A DNA stretch of 64,000 bases. Source: Clostridia bacterium (lineage in GTDB: Bacteria; Bacillota; Clostridia; Lachnospirales; Lachnospiraceae). The translations under genes and the position numbers were made by a program. The stretch's first letter is position 1. Each line of letters starts with the position of its first letter. A model generated the notes under the pieces. That model was not told where the DNA came from. It searched no databases and was given only the letters and a program-made list of their open reading frames with translations. Location of the stretch: assembly GCA_910576325.1 (NCBI GenBank), contig CAJTIM010000009.1, positions 62,001-126,000 on the forward strand. Direction: 5' to 3'. Shown in pieces: positions 18,798 to 26,271 of this stretch.

Positions 18798-19199
18798 ATG
18801 AAAAAAAGAGGAATTTTAAATGCTCAGTTGTCCGCATATATTGCAGCTTTGGGGCATATGGACACATTTATGATAGGCGATGCCGGAATGCCCATACCCG
18901 AAGGCGTACCCGTAGTGGATTTGGCCCTTTGCGGCGGTGTTCCCACCTTTATTCAGACCATGGATGCGGTTCTGGAGGAGGCGGAGGTGGAATTCTATAC
19001 CCTGGCCGAAGAGATTCATGAAAAGAATCCCAAGCTTCTTGCCTACATTCAGGAGAAGCTGCCGGGCACAGGGCATGAGTTCATTCCCCACACAGAGCTT
19101 AAAAAGATGTCGGCAAATGTAAGATTTGCCATCCGGACGGGAGAATTTACGCCTTATCCCAACATCATCCTCCGGGCCGGAGTCGCATTTCCGGCTTAA
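18798..19199 (+). CDS. rbsD: D-ribose pyranase (RbsD family mutarotase)
   Basis: 133 residues, full family length. GILNAQLSAYIAALGHMDTFMIGDAGMPIPEGV contains the conserved His (GH) and Asp (GDAG), and the C-terminal VRFAIRTGEFTPYPNIILRAGVAF closes the active site in the family. It interconverts beta-pyranose and furanose forms of the imported sugar. It is the last gene of the operon, 12 bases after the permease. Confidence 0.93.
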   Translation: MKKRGILNAQLSAYIAALGHMDTFMIGDAGMPIPEGVPVVDLALCGGVPTFIQTMDAVLEEAEVEFYTLAEEIHEKNPKLLAYIQEKLPGTGHEFIPHTELKKMSANVRFAIRTGEFTPYPNIILRAGVAFPA

Positions 19200-19264
19200 A
19201 GGCAGATACATGAAAAAGTATCCGTGTTATAGAACTATCGGTACGGTACAGCTCACCACAGCTC

Positions 19265-19344
19265 GGAAGGTTAAATGTAAGGTGAAATGTAAACGGTTAA
19301 ATTTCATAGTAAGTATTGAACTTCTTCGGAAAAAGTAGTATATT
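19265..19344 (+). promoter_or_regulatory. Promoter for the DUF4234 gene, with direct repeats upstream
   Basis: TTGAAC (19316-19321), a 17-base spacer and TATATT (19339-19344) form a good promoter. Upstream, 19268-19305 contains three related units (ggttaaatgtaa, ggtgaaatgtaa, cggttaaattt) spaced about 12-13 bases, a possible binding region for an unknown regulator. Confidence 0.55.
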
Positions 19345-19395
19345 TAATTAGCCAGAAAAATTTACTGTTTAAACACGAAGGAGGAATTGATTGTT

Positions 19396-19740
19396 ATGAG
19401 GACAGTACAGGAGAGAAACATTGCCGTATGCATCATTCTGTCACTGGTTACCTGTGGTCTCTACAGCCTATATTGGTTTGTATGCATGACAGATGACACC
19501 AATGCGGCAGCAGGGGAGGCCGGAACATCCGGCGTGATGTCCCTGGTGCTTACCCTTATTACCTGCGGAATTTATGGTTTTTACTGGGCATATAAGCGCG
19601 GCGAGCTGCTGGATAAGGCAAAGATGAACAGAGGACTTCCGGCTTCCAACGGAGGCGTACTCTATCTGATTCTCTATATCTTTGGCGGAATCATTGCCTA
19701 TGCATTGATTCAGAACGAGCTGAATAAGCTGGCTAACTAA
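19396..19740 (+). CDS. DUF4234 membrane protein
   Basis: 114 residues with three hydrophobic segments. The repeated 'LVTCGLYSLYWF' and 'LITCGIYGFYWAYKRGELLDKA' units and the final QNELNKL are the DUF4234 pattern. ATG 19396 is preferred over a TTG at 19387 because the aaggagg (19378-19384) is correctly spaced only for the ATG. Followed after one base by a DUF2752 gene, a pairing seen in other Clostridia; function unknown. Confidence 0.85.
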   Translation: MRTVQERNIAVCIILSLVTCGLYSLYWFVCMTDDTNAAAGEAGTSGVMSLVLTLITCGIYGFYWAYKRGELLDKAKMNRGLPASNGGVLYLILYIFGGIIAYALIQNELNKLAN

Positions 19741-19741
19741 G

Positions 19742-20107
19742 ATGATAGATCACAGACGGCTTGGAAAAGTGGGACTGGCAGCTTTTATTCTGGTCGGCTA
19801 CTATGGATTTGTCAGATATACCGGAACGGGCATTCCCTGCCTGTTCCGGTTTGTTTTTCATCTGAAATGCCCGGGATGCGGTATTACCCATATGCTGCTG
19901 GCCTTAGGGAGAGGAGATTTTCAGGGAGCCTTTTACAGCCATCCGGTTCTTTTTTGCTTTTCGCCCTTTCTGGGATGGATTCTGTTAAAATATCTGGGAA
20001 ACTATTTATGTTCCAGGAAAACGATTTTGAAAAAATGGGAATCTGCCGGGCTGACGGCGCTTTTGGCAGTCTTGGTTCTTTTTGGAATCCTCCGCAACAT
20101 TTTGTAA
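19742..20107 (+). CDS. DUF2752 membrane protein
   Basis: 121 residues with three membrane helices and the hallmark CPGCGITHMLLALGRGDF between the first two, as in DUF2752. The two cysteines may coordinate metal or form a disulfide; function unknown. It begins one base after the DUF4234 stop, so the pair is probably co-translated, perhaps sharing a role in the membrane. Confidence 0.85.
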   Translation: MIDHRRLGKVGLAAFILVGYYGFVRYTGTGIPCLFRFVFHLKCPGCGITHMLLALGRGDFQGAFYSHPVLFCFSPFLGWILLKYLGNYLCSRKTILKKWESAGLTALLAVLVLFGILRNIL

Positions 20108-20151
20108 GGCGAAGGATATTCCGTAAAATTTCAGGATTCGGAAAAAAGTGC

Positions 20152-20239
20152 TTGCAAACAAATGAAAAATGTGGTAAATTACAGAATGTAGTTAGCGGAA
20201 GCTAACTTTTATAAAGAACAATGGTTAGTATTAGCTAAT
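20152..20239 (+). promoter_or_regulatory. feo operon promoter with palindromic operator candidates
   Basis: TTGCAA (20152-20157), 17 bases, TAAATT (20175-20180) is a fair promoter. Directly downstream are gttagc-ggaa-gctaac (20191-20206) and attagctaat (20230-20239, perfect palindrome, within TTAG-N6-CTAA). These TTAG/CTAA elements resemble DtxR/IdeR-type iron boxes, and a related site occurs before feoB. Iron-dependent repression is the inference; the repressor is not in the window. Confidence 0.55.
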
Positions 20240-20258
20240 TTAAGAGAGGAGAGATTAT

Positions 20259-20537
20259 ATGAGTGTCGTAATTATCGGGGGTCATGATCGGATGGTTCGC
20301 CAATACCAGGATATCTGCAAGTCCTACCGCTGTAAAGCAAAGGTATTTACTCAAATGTCAGGAGATTTAAAAAAGCAAATCGGCCGGCCGGATCTCTGCG
20401 TTCTCTTTACCAACACAGTTTCCCATAAAATGGCAAAATGTGCCGTAGAGGAAGCAAAAAGAAACAATACCCCGGTGGTGAGATGTCACACAAGCAGTAA
20501 GGCGGCGCTGGAAGAAATTCTTGCAGGCTGCTGCTGA
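20259..20537 (+). CDS. DUF2325 protein of the feo operon
   Basis: 92 residues. SVVIIGGHDRMVRQYQDICKSYRCKAKVFTQM and DLCVLFTNTVSHKMAKCAVEEAKRNNTPVVRCHTSSKAALEEIL match DUF2325, a Rossmann-like small domain with unknown activity. The ribosome binding site is gagaggag. It precedes two feoA genes and feoB, an arrangement seen in many Clostridia, so it is probably part of ferrous iron uptake or its control. Confidence 0.85.
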   Translation: MSVVIIGGHDRMVRQYQDICKSYRCKAKVFTQMSGDLKKQIGRPDLCVLFTNTVSHKMAKCAVEEAKRNNTPVVRCHTSSKAALEEILAGCC

Positions 20538-20568
20538 GAAATAAATGAACGGGAAAGGAGCGATGAAA

Positions 20569-20781
20569 ATGGCATTGGCAATGATGGAGATTGGAGAAAC
20601 AAGAGAGATCAAAGCATTTCACGGAAAAGAGGAAGTGAAGCGCCGCCTGCAGGATCTGGGATTTGTAAAGGGTGAATATGTTCAGGTTATAGGCGAGAAC
20701 CCCAGCGGCCTTATCCTGCTGGTGAAGGGAGTACGCATAGCGTTGAACCGCGGTCTGGCTTCTCAGATTATGGTTGCATAA
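20569..20781 (+). CDS. feoA: FeoA family protein (first copy)
   Basis: 70 residues from ATG 20569, chosen because aaggag (20555-20560) is best spaced for it; ATGs at 20545 and 20563 are alternatives. SH3-like FeoA fold: IGETREIKAF, VKRRLQDLGFVKGEYVQVIGENPSGLILLVKGVRIALNRGLASQIMV. FeoA is a small cytosolic partner of the FeoB Fe(II) transporter. Two adjacent but different FeoA proteins suggest a heteromeric complex. Confidence 0.92.
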   Translation: MALAMMEIGETREIKAFHGKEEVKRRLQDLGFVKGEYVQVIGENPSGLILLVKGVRIALNRGLASQIMVA

Positions 20782-20877
20782 AGCGGCGGGATCCTTAGAG
20801 CTTCCCACAATAATATGTTATTCAACAAGAACAGCAGACAGCCTGCATGAATAAAAATCAGAAAGCGAGGAAAGCAC

Positions 20878-21099
20878 ATGACATTAAAAGAAATGAAACC
20901 CGGTCAGTCCGGTCAGGTATTATCTATCGGGGAGAGCGGCCCCTTAAAGCGCAGGATCATGGATATGGGGATAACCCCGGGAGTAGCCTTAAAGGTTATT
21001 AAAACGGCTCCTTTAGGCGATCCCATAGAAATCAATGTGCGCGGCTACGAGCTGAGCCTGCGGAAAGAGGAGGCGGCCCGAATAGAAGTTCAGGTATAA
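20878..21099 (+). CDS. feoA: FeoA family protein (second copy)
   Basis: 73 residues: LKEMKPGQSGQVLSIGESGPLKRRIMDMGITPGVALKVIKTAPLGDPIEINVRGYELSLRKEEAARIEV, the canonical FeoA pattern and closer to the family consensus than the first copy. Start supported by gcgagga. It lies 90 bases before feoB with a TTAG-type palindrome between them. Confidence 0.95.
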   Translation: MTLKEMKPGQSGQVLSIGESGPLKRRIMDMGITPGVALKVIKTAPLGDPIEINVRGYELSLRKEEAARIEVQV

Positions 21100-21124
21100 T
21101 CAAAAGGATATTTTTTTGAAGTAC

Positions 21125-21142
21125 AGTTAGTTAATTATAACT
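21125..21142 (+). promoter_or_regulatory. Second candidate iron-box before feoB
   Basis: agtta (21125-21129) and taact (21138-21142) are inverted around gttaatta. It resembles the elements at 20191-20239, suggesting feoB can be controlled separately. No convincing promoter hexamers were assigned here. Confidence 0.4.
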
Positions 21143-21188
21143 CAAAAAAAGAGTATAAAATCATCAAAATCCAGTGGAGGAGTAAAAA

Positions 21189-23381
21189 ATGTCATACACC
21201 ATAGCGCTTGCCGGCAATCCGAACTGCGGCAAAACCACTTTATTCAACGAATTAACCGGCTCCCGGCAAAGGGTAGGAAACTGGCCGGGCGTAACCGTAG
21301 ACAAGAAAGAGGGCACATGCAAAAAGGATAAGGAGCTTCACATCACGGACCTTCCCGGCACTTATTCCCTGTCTCCTTATTCTGCGGAGGAGATTATCGC
21401 CAGGGACTATCTTGTAAAGGAAAAGCCTGACGCGGTTATCGACATTGTGGACGGAACCAGCATCGAGCGGAATCTGTACCTGACCCTGCAGATCCTGGAA
21501 ACGGGTGTTCCCACCGTCATTGCTCTTAATATGATGGACGAGGTTGAAGCAAGGGGGGACGAGATCAAGGCGGAAAAGCTCTCCCGGATATTAGGCGTTC
21601 CGGTTGTTCCCATTACAGCGCGCAGCGGCAAAGGCATAGGAGAGCTGCTTGCTCAGGCCGCAGAGACGGCCAGAGGAAAGAAGACGCCTCAGAAGCTGCC
21701 TGTTTTCGATGAGAAGCTCCAAAGAGTTATAGACGAGGTAGAAAAGGAGCTGGAGTCTTCCGGAGAATCCGACAGTGCGTGGAAGGCGGTCAAGCTTTTG
21801 GAAAATGATGAAAACATAGCCGCAGGTATTTCGGAGGAATTGAAAAACCGGATACGGAAAATCATAGGAAAGGCATACGGCTCCAATGAAGATCCGGAAG
21901 CAATCATAGCCGATCAGCGTTACCGGTACATAGCAAAGGTGGTAAAGGATACCGTAAAAAAATCTGCCGCCGGCCACATAGAAACGAAATCCGATAAACT
22001 GGATAAAATTTTTACCAACCGAATCCTGGCTCTGCCTGTTTTTGCGTGTATTATGTATCTTTTGTTTGCCTGCACCAACAGTGAGAATTTTCTTTTCCTG
22101 GGAATACCAAGTCCCGGCATCTGGCTTGCGGGCCTGGTGGAATCCATATGGGGCGGTTTAACCGGAGTGATTGAAGGCCTGCTCGGCAATGCGTCTCCCT
22201 GGGTATATTCTCTGGTGATTGACGGCATTATGGCGGGACTTGGGGCAATCCTCGGCTTCATTCCGCTGGTACTGGTGCTGTATCTTTTGATTTCTTTTCT
22301 GGAGGACTGCGGCTACATGGCGCGGATTGCCTTTGTACTGGACCGCATTTTCCGCCGTTTCGGGCTGTCCGGGCGCTCCTTTATTCCTCTGCTTCAGGGC
22401 TTTGGATGCAGCGTTCCGGCGGTGATGGCCACCCGGACGCTGGAATCTGAGAAGGATCGGAAGATTACTGCGATTCTGGCGGGCTTTATGCCCTGCGGTG
22501 CAAAGCTGCCTATTTTTGCGCTGTTTGTTTCAACGCTGTTTGCGGACAGTAATCAGACTCTGGTGACCTATTCCGTTTATATTTTCAGTATTGTGACGGC
22601 AATCCTGGTGTCTCTGCTCCTGAATAAGTTTGTCTACAAGGACGGGGCATCCAACTTTATTATGGAGCTTCCCCAGTACCGTGTTCCCACATTAAAGAGC
22701 GTGTTCATTCATGGCTGGGAAAAAGTAAAGGGGTTTGCGGTGAAGGCCGGAACGGTGATTTTTGTTTCTACGGTTCTTATCTGGTTTTTGTCGGGATTTA
22801 ATCTTGATTCTTTTAACGGGAAAAATGCGGCTGAAAATGAAGACGGCAGTATTATGTGTGAGATGAATGACAGCTTTATGGCCTCTGTCGGAAATGTGAT
22901 TGCTCCTGTTTTTAAGCCGCTGGGCTTTGGTGAGTGGCGTCCGGCCGTGGGTGTGGTAACAGGATGGATTGCCAAGGAAAATGTGGTTGTTACTTTTGCG
23001 CAGCTCTATGAGGAAGATGTGACAGAGGAATATCTGGAGGAATATTTTTCTCAGTACACTCCGGAGGAATTGGAGGAGCTTGGCTTCGAGGGTGGCGCGT
23101 ATGATTCTGAGGCGGCCGGAGATATTTATTCGGAGAGCGTACTCTTTGAGGGCGGCGATGAAAATGCGCTTCCTCATATGAAGGATGATATTAAGACAAA
23201 GGCTGCTGCCTATGCTTATATGGTGTTTAACCTGCTGTGTATGCCCTGCTTTGCGGCAGTGGGCGCTATGAAGCGGGAGCTTAAGACCTGGAAGGAAACG
23301 GGGAAGGCCGTGGGGATTCAGATGGCGACGGCTTATGTGGCGGCCCTTTTGGTAAATGTTGTGGGCGGATTGTTTTTGTAG
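21189..23381 (+). CDS. feoB: Ferrous iron transport protein B
   Basis: 730 residues. N-terminal G-protein domain: G1 GNPNCGKTT (residues about 8-16), G2 region GVTVDKKEG, G3 DLPGTYSL, G4 NMMDE. A helical insertion domain follows, then a membrane part with two Gate repeats and the FeoB core, including FLEDCGYMARIAFVLDRIFRRFGLSGRSFIPLLQGFGCSVPAVMATRTLES with the conserved Cys. The periplasmic loop near residues 540-660 is acidic. It imports Fe(II) across the cytoplasmic membrane. Operon with two FeoA and a Cys-rich helper. Confidence 0.97.
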   Translation: MSYTIALAGNPNCGKTTLFNELTGSRQRVGNWPGVTVDKKEGTCKKDKELHITDLPGTYSLSPYSAEEIIARDYLVKEKPDAVIDIVDGTSIERNLYLTLQILETGVPTVIALNMMDEVEARGDEIKAEKLSRILGVPVVPITARSGKGIGELLAQAAETARGKKTPQKLPVFDEKLQRVIDEVEKELESSGESDSAWKAVKLLENDENIAAGISEELKNRIRKIIGKAYGSNEDPEAIIADQRYRYIAKVVKDTVKKSAAGHIETKSDKLDKIFTNRILALPVFACIMYLLFACTNSENFLFLGIPSPGIWLAGLVESIWGGLTGVIEGLLGNASPWVYSLVIDGIMAGLGAILGFIPLVLVLYLLISFLEDCGYMARIAFVLDRIFRRFGLSGRSFIPLLQGFGCSVPAVMATRTLESEKDRKITAILAGFMPCGAKLPIFALFVSTLFADSNQTLVTYSVYIFSIVTAILVSLLLNKFVYKDGASNFIMELPQYRVPTLKSVFIHGWEKVKGFAVKAGTVIFVSTVLIWFLSGFNLDSFNGKNAAENEDGSIMCEMNDSFMASVGNVIAPVFKPLGFGEWRPAVGVVTGWIAKENVVVTFAQLYEEDVTEEYLEEYFSQYTPEELEELGFEGGAYDSEAAGDIYSESVLFEGGDENALPHMKDDIKTKAAAYAYMVFNLLCMPCFAAVGAMKRELKTWKETGKAVGIQMATAYVAALLVNVVGGLFL

Positions 23382-23429
23382 GAATTGTATTGTAAAATGG
23401 GAGGAAAGAGGAAAGGAGGGTGATGCTGA

Positions 23430-23588
23430 ATGGCGGATGCGATTGTGATTCTGATTATCGGCGTTTGCCTTTTGGGGAGTGTCGGATATATGGTTTGGAA
23501 TAAGAAGAGAGGAGGGAGCTCCTGCGGCTGCGGGTGCTCCGGGTGCGGCTGCAGTTCTTCCTGCCGCGGGAAAAAAGAGGATGGCTGA
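23430..23588 (+). CDS. FeoB-associated Cys-rich membrane protein
   Basis: 52 residues: an N-terminal membrane helix (DAIVILIIGVCLLGSVGYMVW), a basic turn, then a Cys/Gly/Ser tail with eight cysteines in CGCGCSGCGCSSSC. This is the typical FeoB-associated Cys-rich protein, encoded directly after feoB in many anaerobes. ATG 23430 follows aaggagg by about 11 bases. The cysteines could bind iron at the cytosolic mouth of FeoB; that is inference from position. Confidence 0.88.
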   Translation: MADAIVILIIGVCLLGSVGYMVWNKKRGGSSCGCGCSGCGCSSSCRGKKEDG

Positions 23589-23697
23589 GTTCTTTTAGAA
23601 TGCGGAAGAGGCAGTTTGCAATATCATTGGGTAATCGACTGTGACCTGTTATAAATACCGCCCTGGAAGAATACAATAAAAGGAAACAAAGTACAGG

Positions 23698-24942
23698 TTG
23701 GGTTTGCCCGTGAAGAAATTATATTCCATTCTGCTGTTCCTTGGATTTATTCTCTGCCTTTCCATAAATGTCTATGGACAGGATACCGAAAAGCCGGAAG
23801 GACAAACAGAGATTCCCTCCGAACTAAGACAACTATACGCCCAGTCGGCCGTATTGATGGATGCCGACTCCGGGCGTGTTTTATTTGAAAAAAACGGTTA
23901 TGAGCAAAAGCCTATGGCAAGCACTACCAAGATTATGACGCTTATCGTTACTCTGGAAAATGCTAACCTGGACGAGATTGTTACCGTATCTCAGTATGCG
24001 GCAGGTATGCCTGATGTTCAATTGGGCATCCGAAAGGATGAGCAGTACCGCCTGGGAGATCTCCTGTATTCTCTTATGCTGGAATCCCACAATGATTCTG
24101 CCGTTGCCATTGCGGAGCATGTGGGCGGCTCCGTAGAGGGCTTTGCCGAAATGATGAACGCCAAAGCCCGTGATATCGGCTGTTTCAATACTTATTACAT
24201 AACGCCGAACGGCCTTGACGCTACGGATGAAGATGGAACTCATTCCACCACGGCAGCCGACCTGGCCCGGACGATGCGCTACTGCATCACCCAGTCCCCC
24301 AAACGGGAGGAATTTCTCACAATTACCCGAACGTCATCCTACAGCTTCGGAGATACGGAGGGCCTAAGAAGCTTCACCGTGGGCAACAAAAACGCTTTCC
24401 TTACCATGATGGAGGGGGCATTGTCCGGCAAAACCGGATTCACAAACAATGCGGGTTACTGTTATGTGGGAGCGCTGAAGCGGGAAGACCGTACCTTTAT
24501 TGTGGCGCTCTTAGGCTGCGGCTGGCCCAATAACCGCAGTTACAAATGGAGCGATACGAGAAAGCTTATGAGCTATGGCCTGGAGCATTATGAATACCGT
24601 GATATATGGGAAGAGCCTGTTCTTGGAACACTTCCCGTAAAAGGAGGAATCCCGGAAAGCGGCAGGCTGGAAGACATTGCCTACGCCCATCTGGAACTGG
24701 CAGCCGGTGTCGAATCCTCCGGCCGAAAGCTCCTTCTGTCCGAACAGGAACAAATCACCATAGAAACCAACCTGCCCGAAGATTTATCCGCACCCGTAGA
24801 GCCTGATACCATTGTAGGAAGCATCCGCTATTACCTGAACGGGGACATCGTACGGATCCACCCAATCACAACACCCGATAAGATAGATCCCATAACACTT
24901 CCCTGGTGTCTGAAAAAAATTGTAACCGCCTACCAGCTATAA
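23698..24942 (+). CDS. D-alanyl-D-alanine carboxypeptidase (penicillin-binding, DacF-like)
   Basis: 414 residues from TTG; a GTG at 23710 giving MKKLYS is an equally good start. Signal peptide, then peptidase S11 domain: active-site SxxK as PMASTTKIMT, SxN as ESHNDSAVAIAEH, and KTG as LSGKTGFTNNAGYC. A C-terminal beta-rich domain (GIPESGRLEDIAYAHLELA...) follows as in PBP5-type enzymes. It trims the terminal D-Ala of peptidoglycan stem peptides outside the membrane. No obvious C-terminal amphipathic anchor beyond CLKKIVTAYQL. Confidence 0.92.
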   Translation: MGLPVKKLYSILLFLGFILCLSINVYGQDTEKPEGQTEIPSELRQLYAQSAVLMDADSGRVLFEKNGYEQKPMASTTKIMTLIVTLENANLDEIVTVSQYAAGMPDVQLGIRKDEQYRLGDLLYSLMLESHNDSAVAIAEHVGGSVEGFAEMMNAKARDIGCFNTYYITPNGLDATDEDGTHSTTAADLARTMRYCITQSPKREEFLTITRTSSYSFGDTEGLRSFTVGNKNAFLTMMEGALSGKTGFTNNAGYCYVGALKREDRTFIVALLGCGWPNNRSYKWSDTRKLMSYGLEHYEYRDIWEEPVLGTLPVKGGIPESGRLEDIAYAHLELAAGVESSGRKLLLSEQEQITIETNLPEDLSAPVEPDTIVGSIRYYLNGDIVRIHPITTPDKIDPITLPWCLKKIVTAYQL

Positions 24943-25043
24943 AACCAAAACATGAAGGGGAAAATTTAAACAATCGTTCATACCTTACATAAGGAACAAA
25001 AACGGCGTCCCATTGCCGCGCCCCATTTTTCCCCAAAAACCCA

Positions 25044-25072
25044 TTGACTTCTAAACAATTTTGCACTATAAT
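25044..25072 (+). promoter_or_regulatory. Promoter of the met leader/transporter operon
   Basis: TTGACT (25044-25049), a 17-base spacer and a consensus TATAAT (25067-25072). Transcription should begin near 25079, about 30 bases before the leader-peptide ATG. Confidence 0.75.
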
Positions 25073-25107
25073 CAAACCAGTTCAGAATTGTAAAAGAGGA
25101 GAGCGCC

Positions 25108-25209
25108 ATGAGAGAAAGCAGCATTCACACCATGCATATCATGGAGATGTACATGTGCCCCATGTGCATGTTTTGCGATGCTGATTTCCAATACGCTTTC
25201 TGTCCGTAA
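25108..25209 (+). CDS. Met/Cys-rich leader peptide before metQ
   Basis: A 33-codon frame with a good binding site (agaggaga, 25094-25101). Seven codons are Met (1, 9, 12, 14, 16, 19, 21) and four are Cys (17, 20, 23, 32), six Met falling within 13 codons. It sits between a strong promoter and a Rho-independent terminator that precedes the methionine importer. This is the layout of a transcription attenuator in which ribosomes stall on Met (or Cys) codons when the charged tRNA is scarce. Bases 25195-25201 (gctttct), within the last codons, can pair with 25255-25262 (agggaagc), the left terminator arm. No membrane or catalytic features. Confidence 0.7.
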   Translation: MRESSIHTMHIMEMYMCPMCMFCDADFQYAFCP

Positions 25210-25253
25210 AGGAGCGGTCCTGTTCAGCGAGGCCGCGCTCAGGAATGATTGAG

Positions 25254-25284
25254 AAGGGAAGCTTTGTTGGAGGCTTCCCTTTTT
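25254..25284 (+). terminator. Attenuator terminator upstream of metQ
   Basis: aagggaagc (25254-25262) pairs perfectly with gcttccctt (25273-25281), followed by ttt. It lies 45 bases after the leader-peptide stop and 36 bases before metQ. A competing hairpin gagcg (25212-25216) with cgctc (25236-25240) lies between. Confidence 0.8.
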
Positions 25285-25319
25285 CATATGATTAAAATAA
25301 ATCAAAAGGAGAACACATT

Positions 25320-26171
25320 ATGAAAAAGCTAGTAAAGACACTCGTAACCACAGCCGCAGTACTCACCCTTGCGCTGTCCTTAACAGCATGTAAAAAAAGC
25401 GGAGGCTTAACCATTGCAGTACCCAACGATACCACCAATGAAGCCCGGGCTCTCTTGCTTTTGCAGGAACAGGGCTACATTACCTTAAAGGACGGAGCAG
25501 GCATTACGGCAACCATTCAGGATATTCAGGACAACCCCTACAACATTACCTTCAAGGAGGTGGAGGCCGCTCAGCTTCCCAACATGCTGCAGGATGTGGA
25601 CTATGCGGTTATCAACTCCAACTACGCCATCGAAGCGGAGCTGAACCCCATGTCAGACGCTCTTGCCATCGAAGGTTCCTCCTCCGCATACAGCAATATT
25701 CTGGCCGTAAAGGAAGGAAATGAATCCTCCGAAGCCATCAAAGCGCTGGTAGCCGCTCTGGAGAGTCAGAAGGTAGCCGACTATATTACCGAAAAATACG
25801 AGGGCGCTGTTGTAAGCACCGTAGATGCACCCACTGACGGCTTTGACGCCTCCCTGGATTATGCGGCTTTGGCAGGAACTACCATTACCGTGGCGGCTTC
25901 TCCCACACCTCATGCGGAGATTTTAAAGGTAGCCAAGGAGATTCTGGCGGAGAAAGACATCACCTTGGATATCATTGAGTACACCGATTACGTACAGCCC
26001 AACAATGTGGTAGAGAGCGGAGAGATAGATGCCAACTACTTCCAGCATACTCCTTACCTGGATGATTTCAATGCGGAAAACGGAACCCATCTGGTATCCG
26101 CTTCTGCCGTACACGTAGAGCCCATCGGTCTTTACGGCGGAAAGCAGACCAGCCTGGATGCCATCAAATAA
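25320..26171 (+). CDS. metQ: Methionine ABC transporter substrate-binding lipoprotein (NlpA/MetQ)
   Basis: 283 residues. Signal peptide with lipobox LTAC near residue 23; mature part begins GGLTIAVPNDTTNEARALLLLQEQGYITLKDGAG, the NlpA family entry, and includes VDYAVINSNYAIEAEL and GEIDANYFQHTPYLDDFNAENGTHLVSASAVHVEPIGLYG. These match MetQ-type proteins that bind methionine. Preceded by aaaaggagaa. The Met-rich leader upstream supports methionine (possibly also cysteine or cystine) as substrate. Confidence 0.93.
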   Translation: MKKLVKTLVTTAAVLTLALSLTACKKSGGLTIAVPNDTTNEARALLLLQEQGYITLKDGAGITATIQDIQDNPYNITFKEVEAAQLPNMLQDVDYAVINSNYAIEAELNPMSDALAIEGSSSAYSNILAVKEGNESSEAIKALVAALESQKVADYITEKYEGAVVSTVDAPTDGFDASLDYAALAGTTITVAASPTPHAEILKVAKEILAEKDITLDIIEYTDYVQPNNVVESGEIDANYFQHTPYLDDFNAENGTHLVSASAVHVEPIGLYGGKQTSLDAIK

Positions 26172-26218
26172 AGCAAAGCGGATACCCGCGGGAATAAATA
26201 CATAAGAAGGAGAAAAAT

Positions 26219-26253
26219 GCCGGTGCGGTTGCTGATTTATCAGCCGGCTTTTT
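26219..26253 (+). terminator. Partial terminator between metQ and metN
   Basis: gccg (26219-26222) with cggc (26245-26248), and gctga (26231-26235) with tcagc (26240-26244), close into one stem followed by ttttt (26249-26253). It would lower metNI expression relative to the binding protein. Confidence 0.65.
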
Positions 26254-26271
26254 CCCTTGTCCGGAGGTTTT

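Noticed and set aside
24943-25107. S-box (SAM) riboswitch or T-box upstream of metQ
   Set aside because: The sequence before the leader-peptide ATG is too short after the mapped promoter (about 30 bases) and lacks S-box or T-box conserved blocks.
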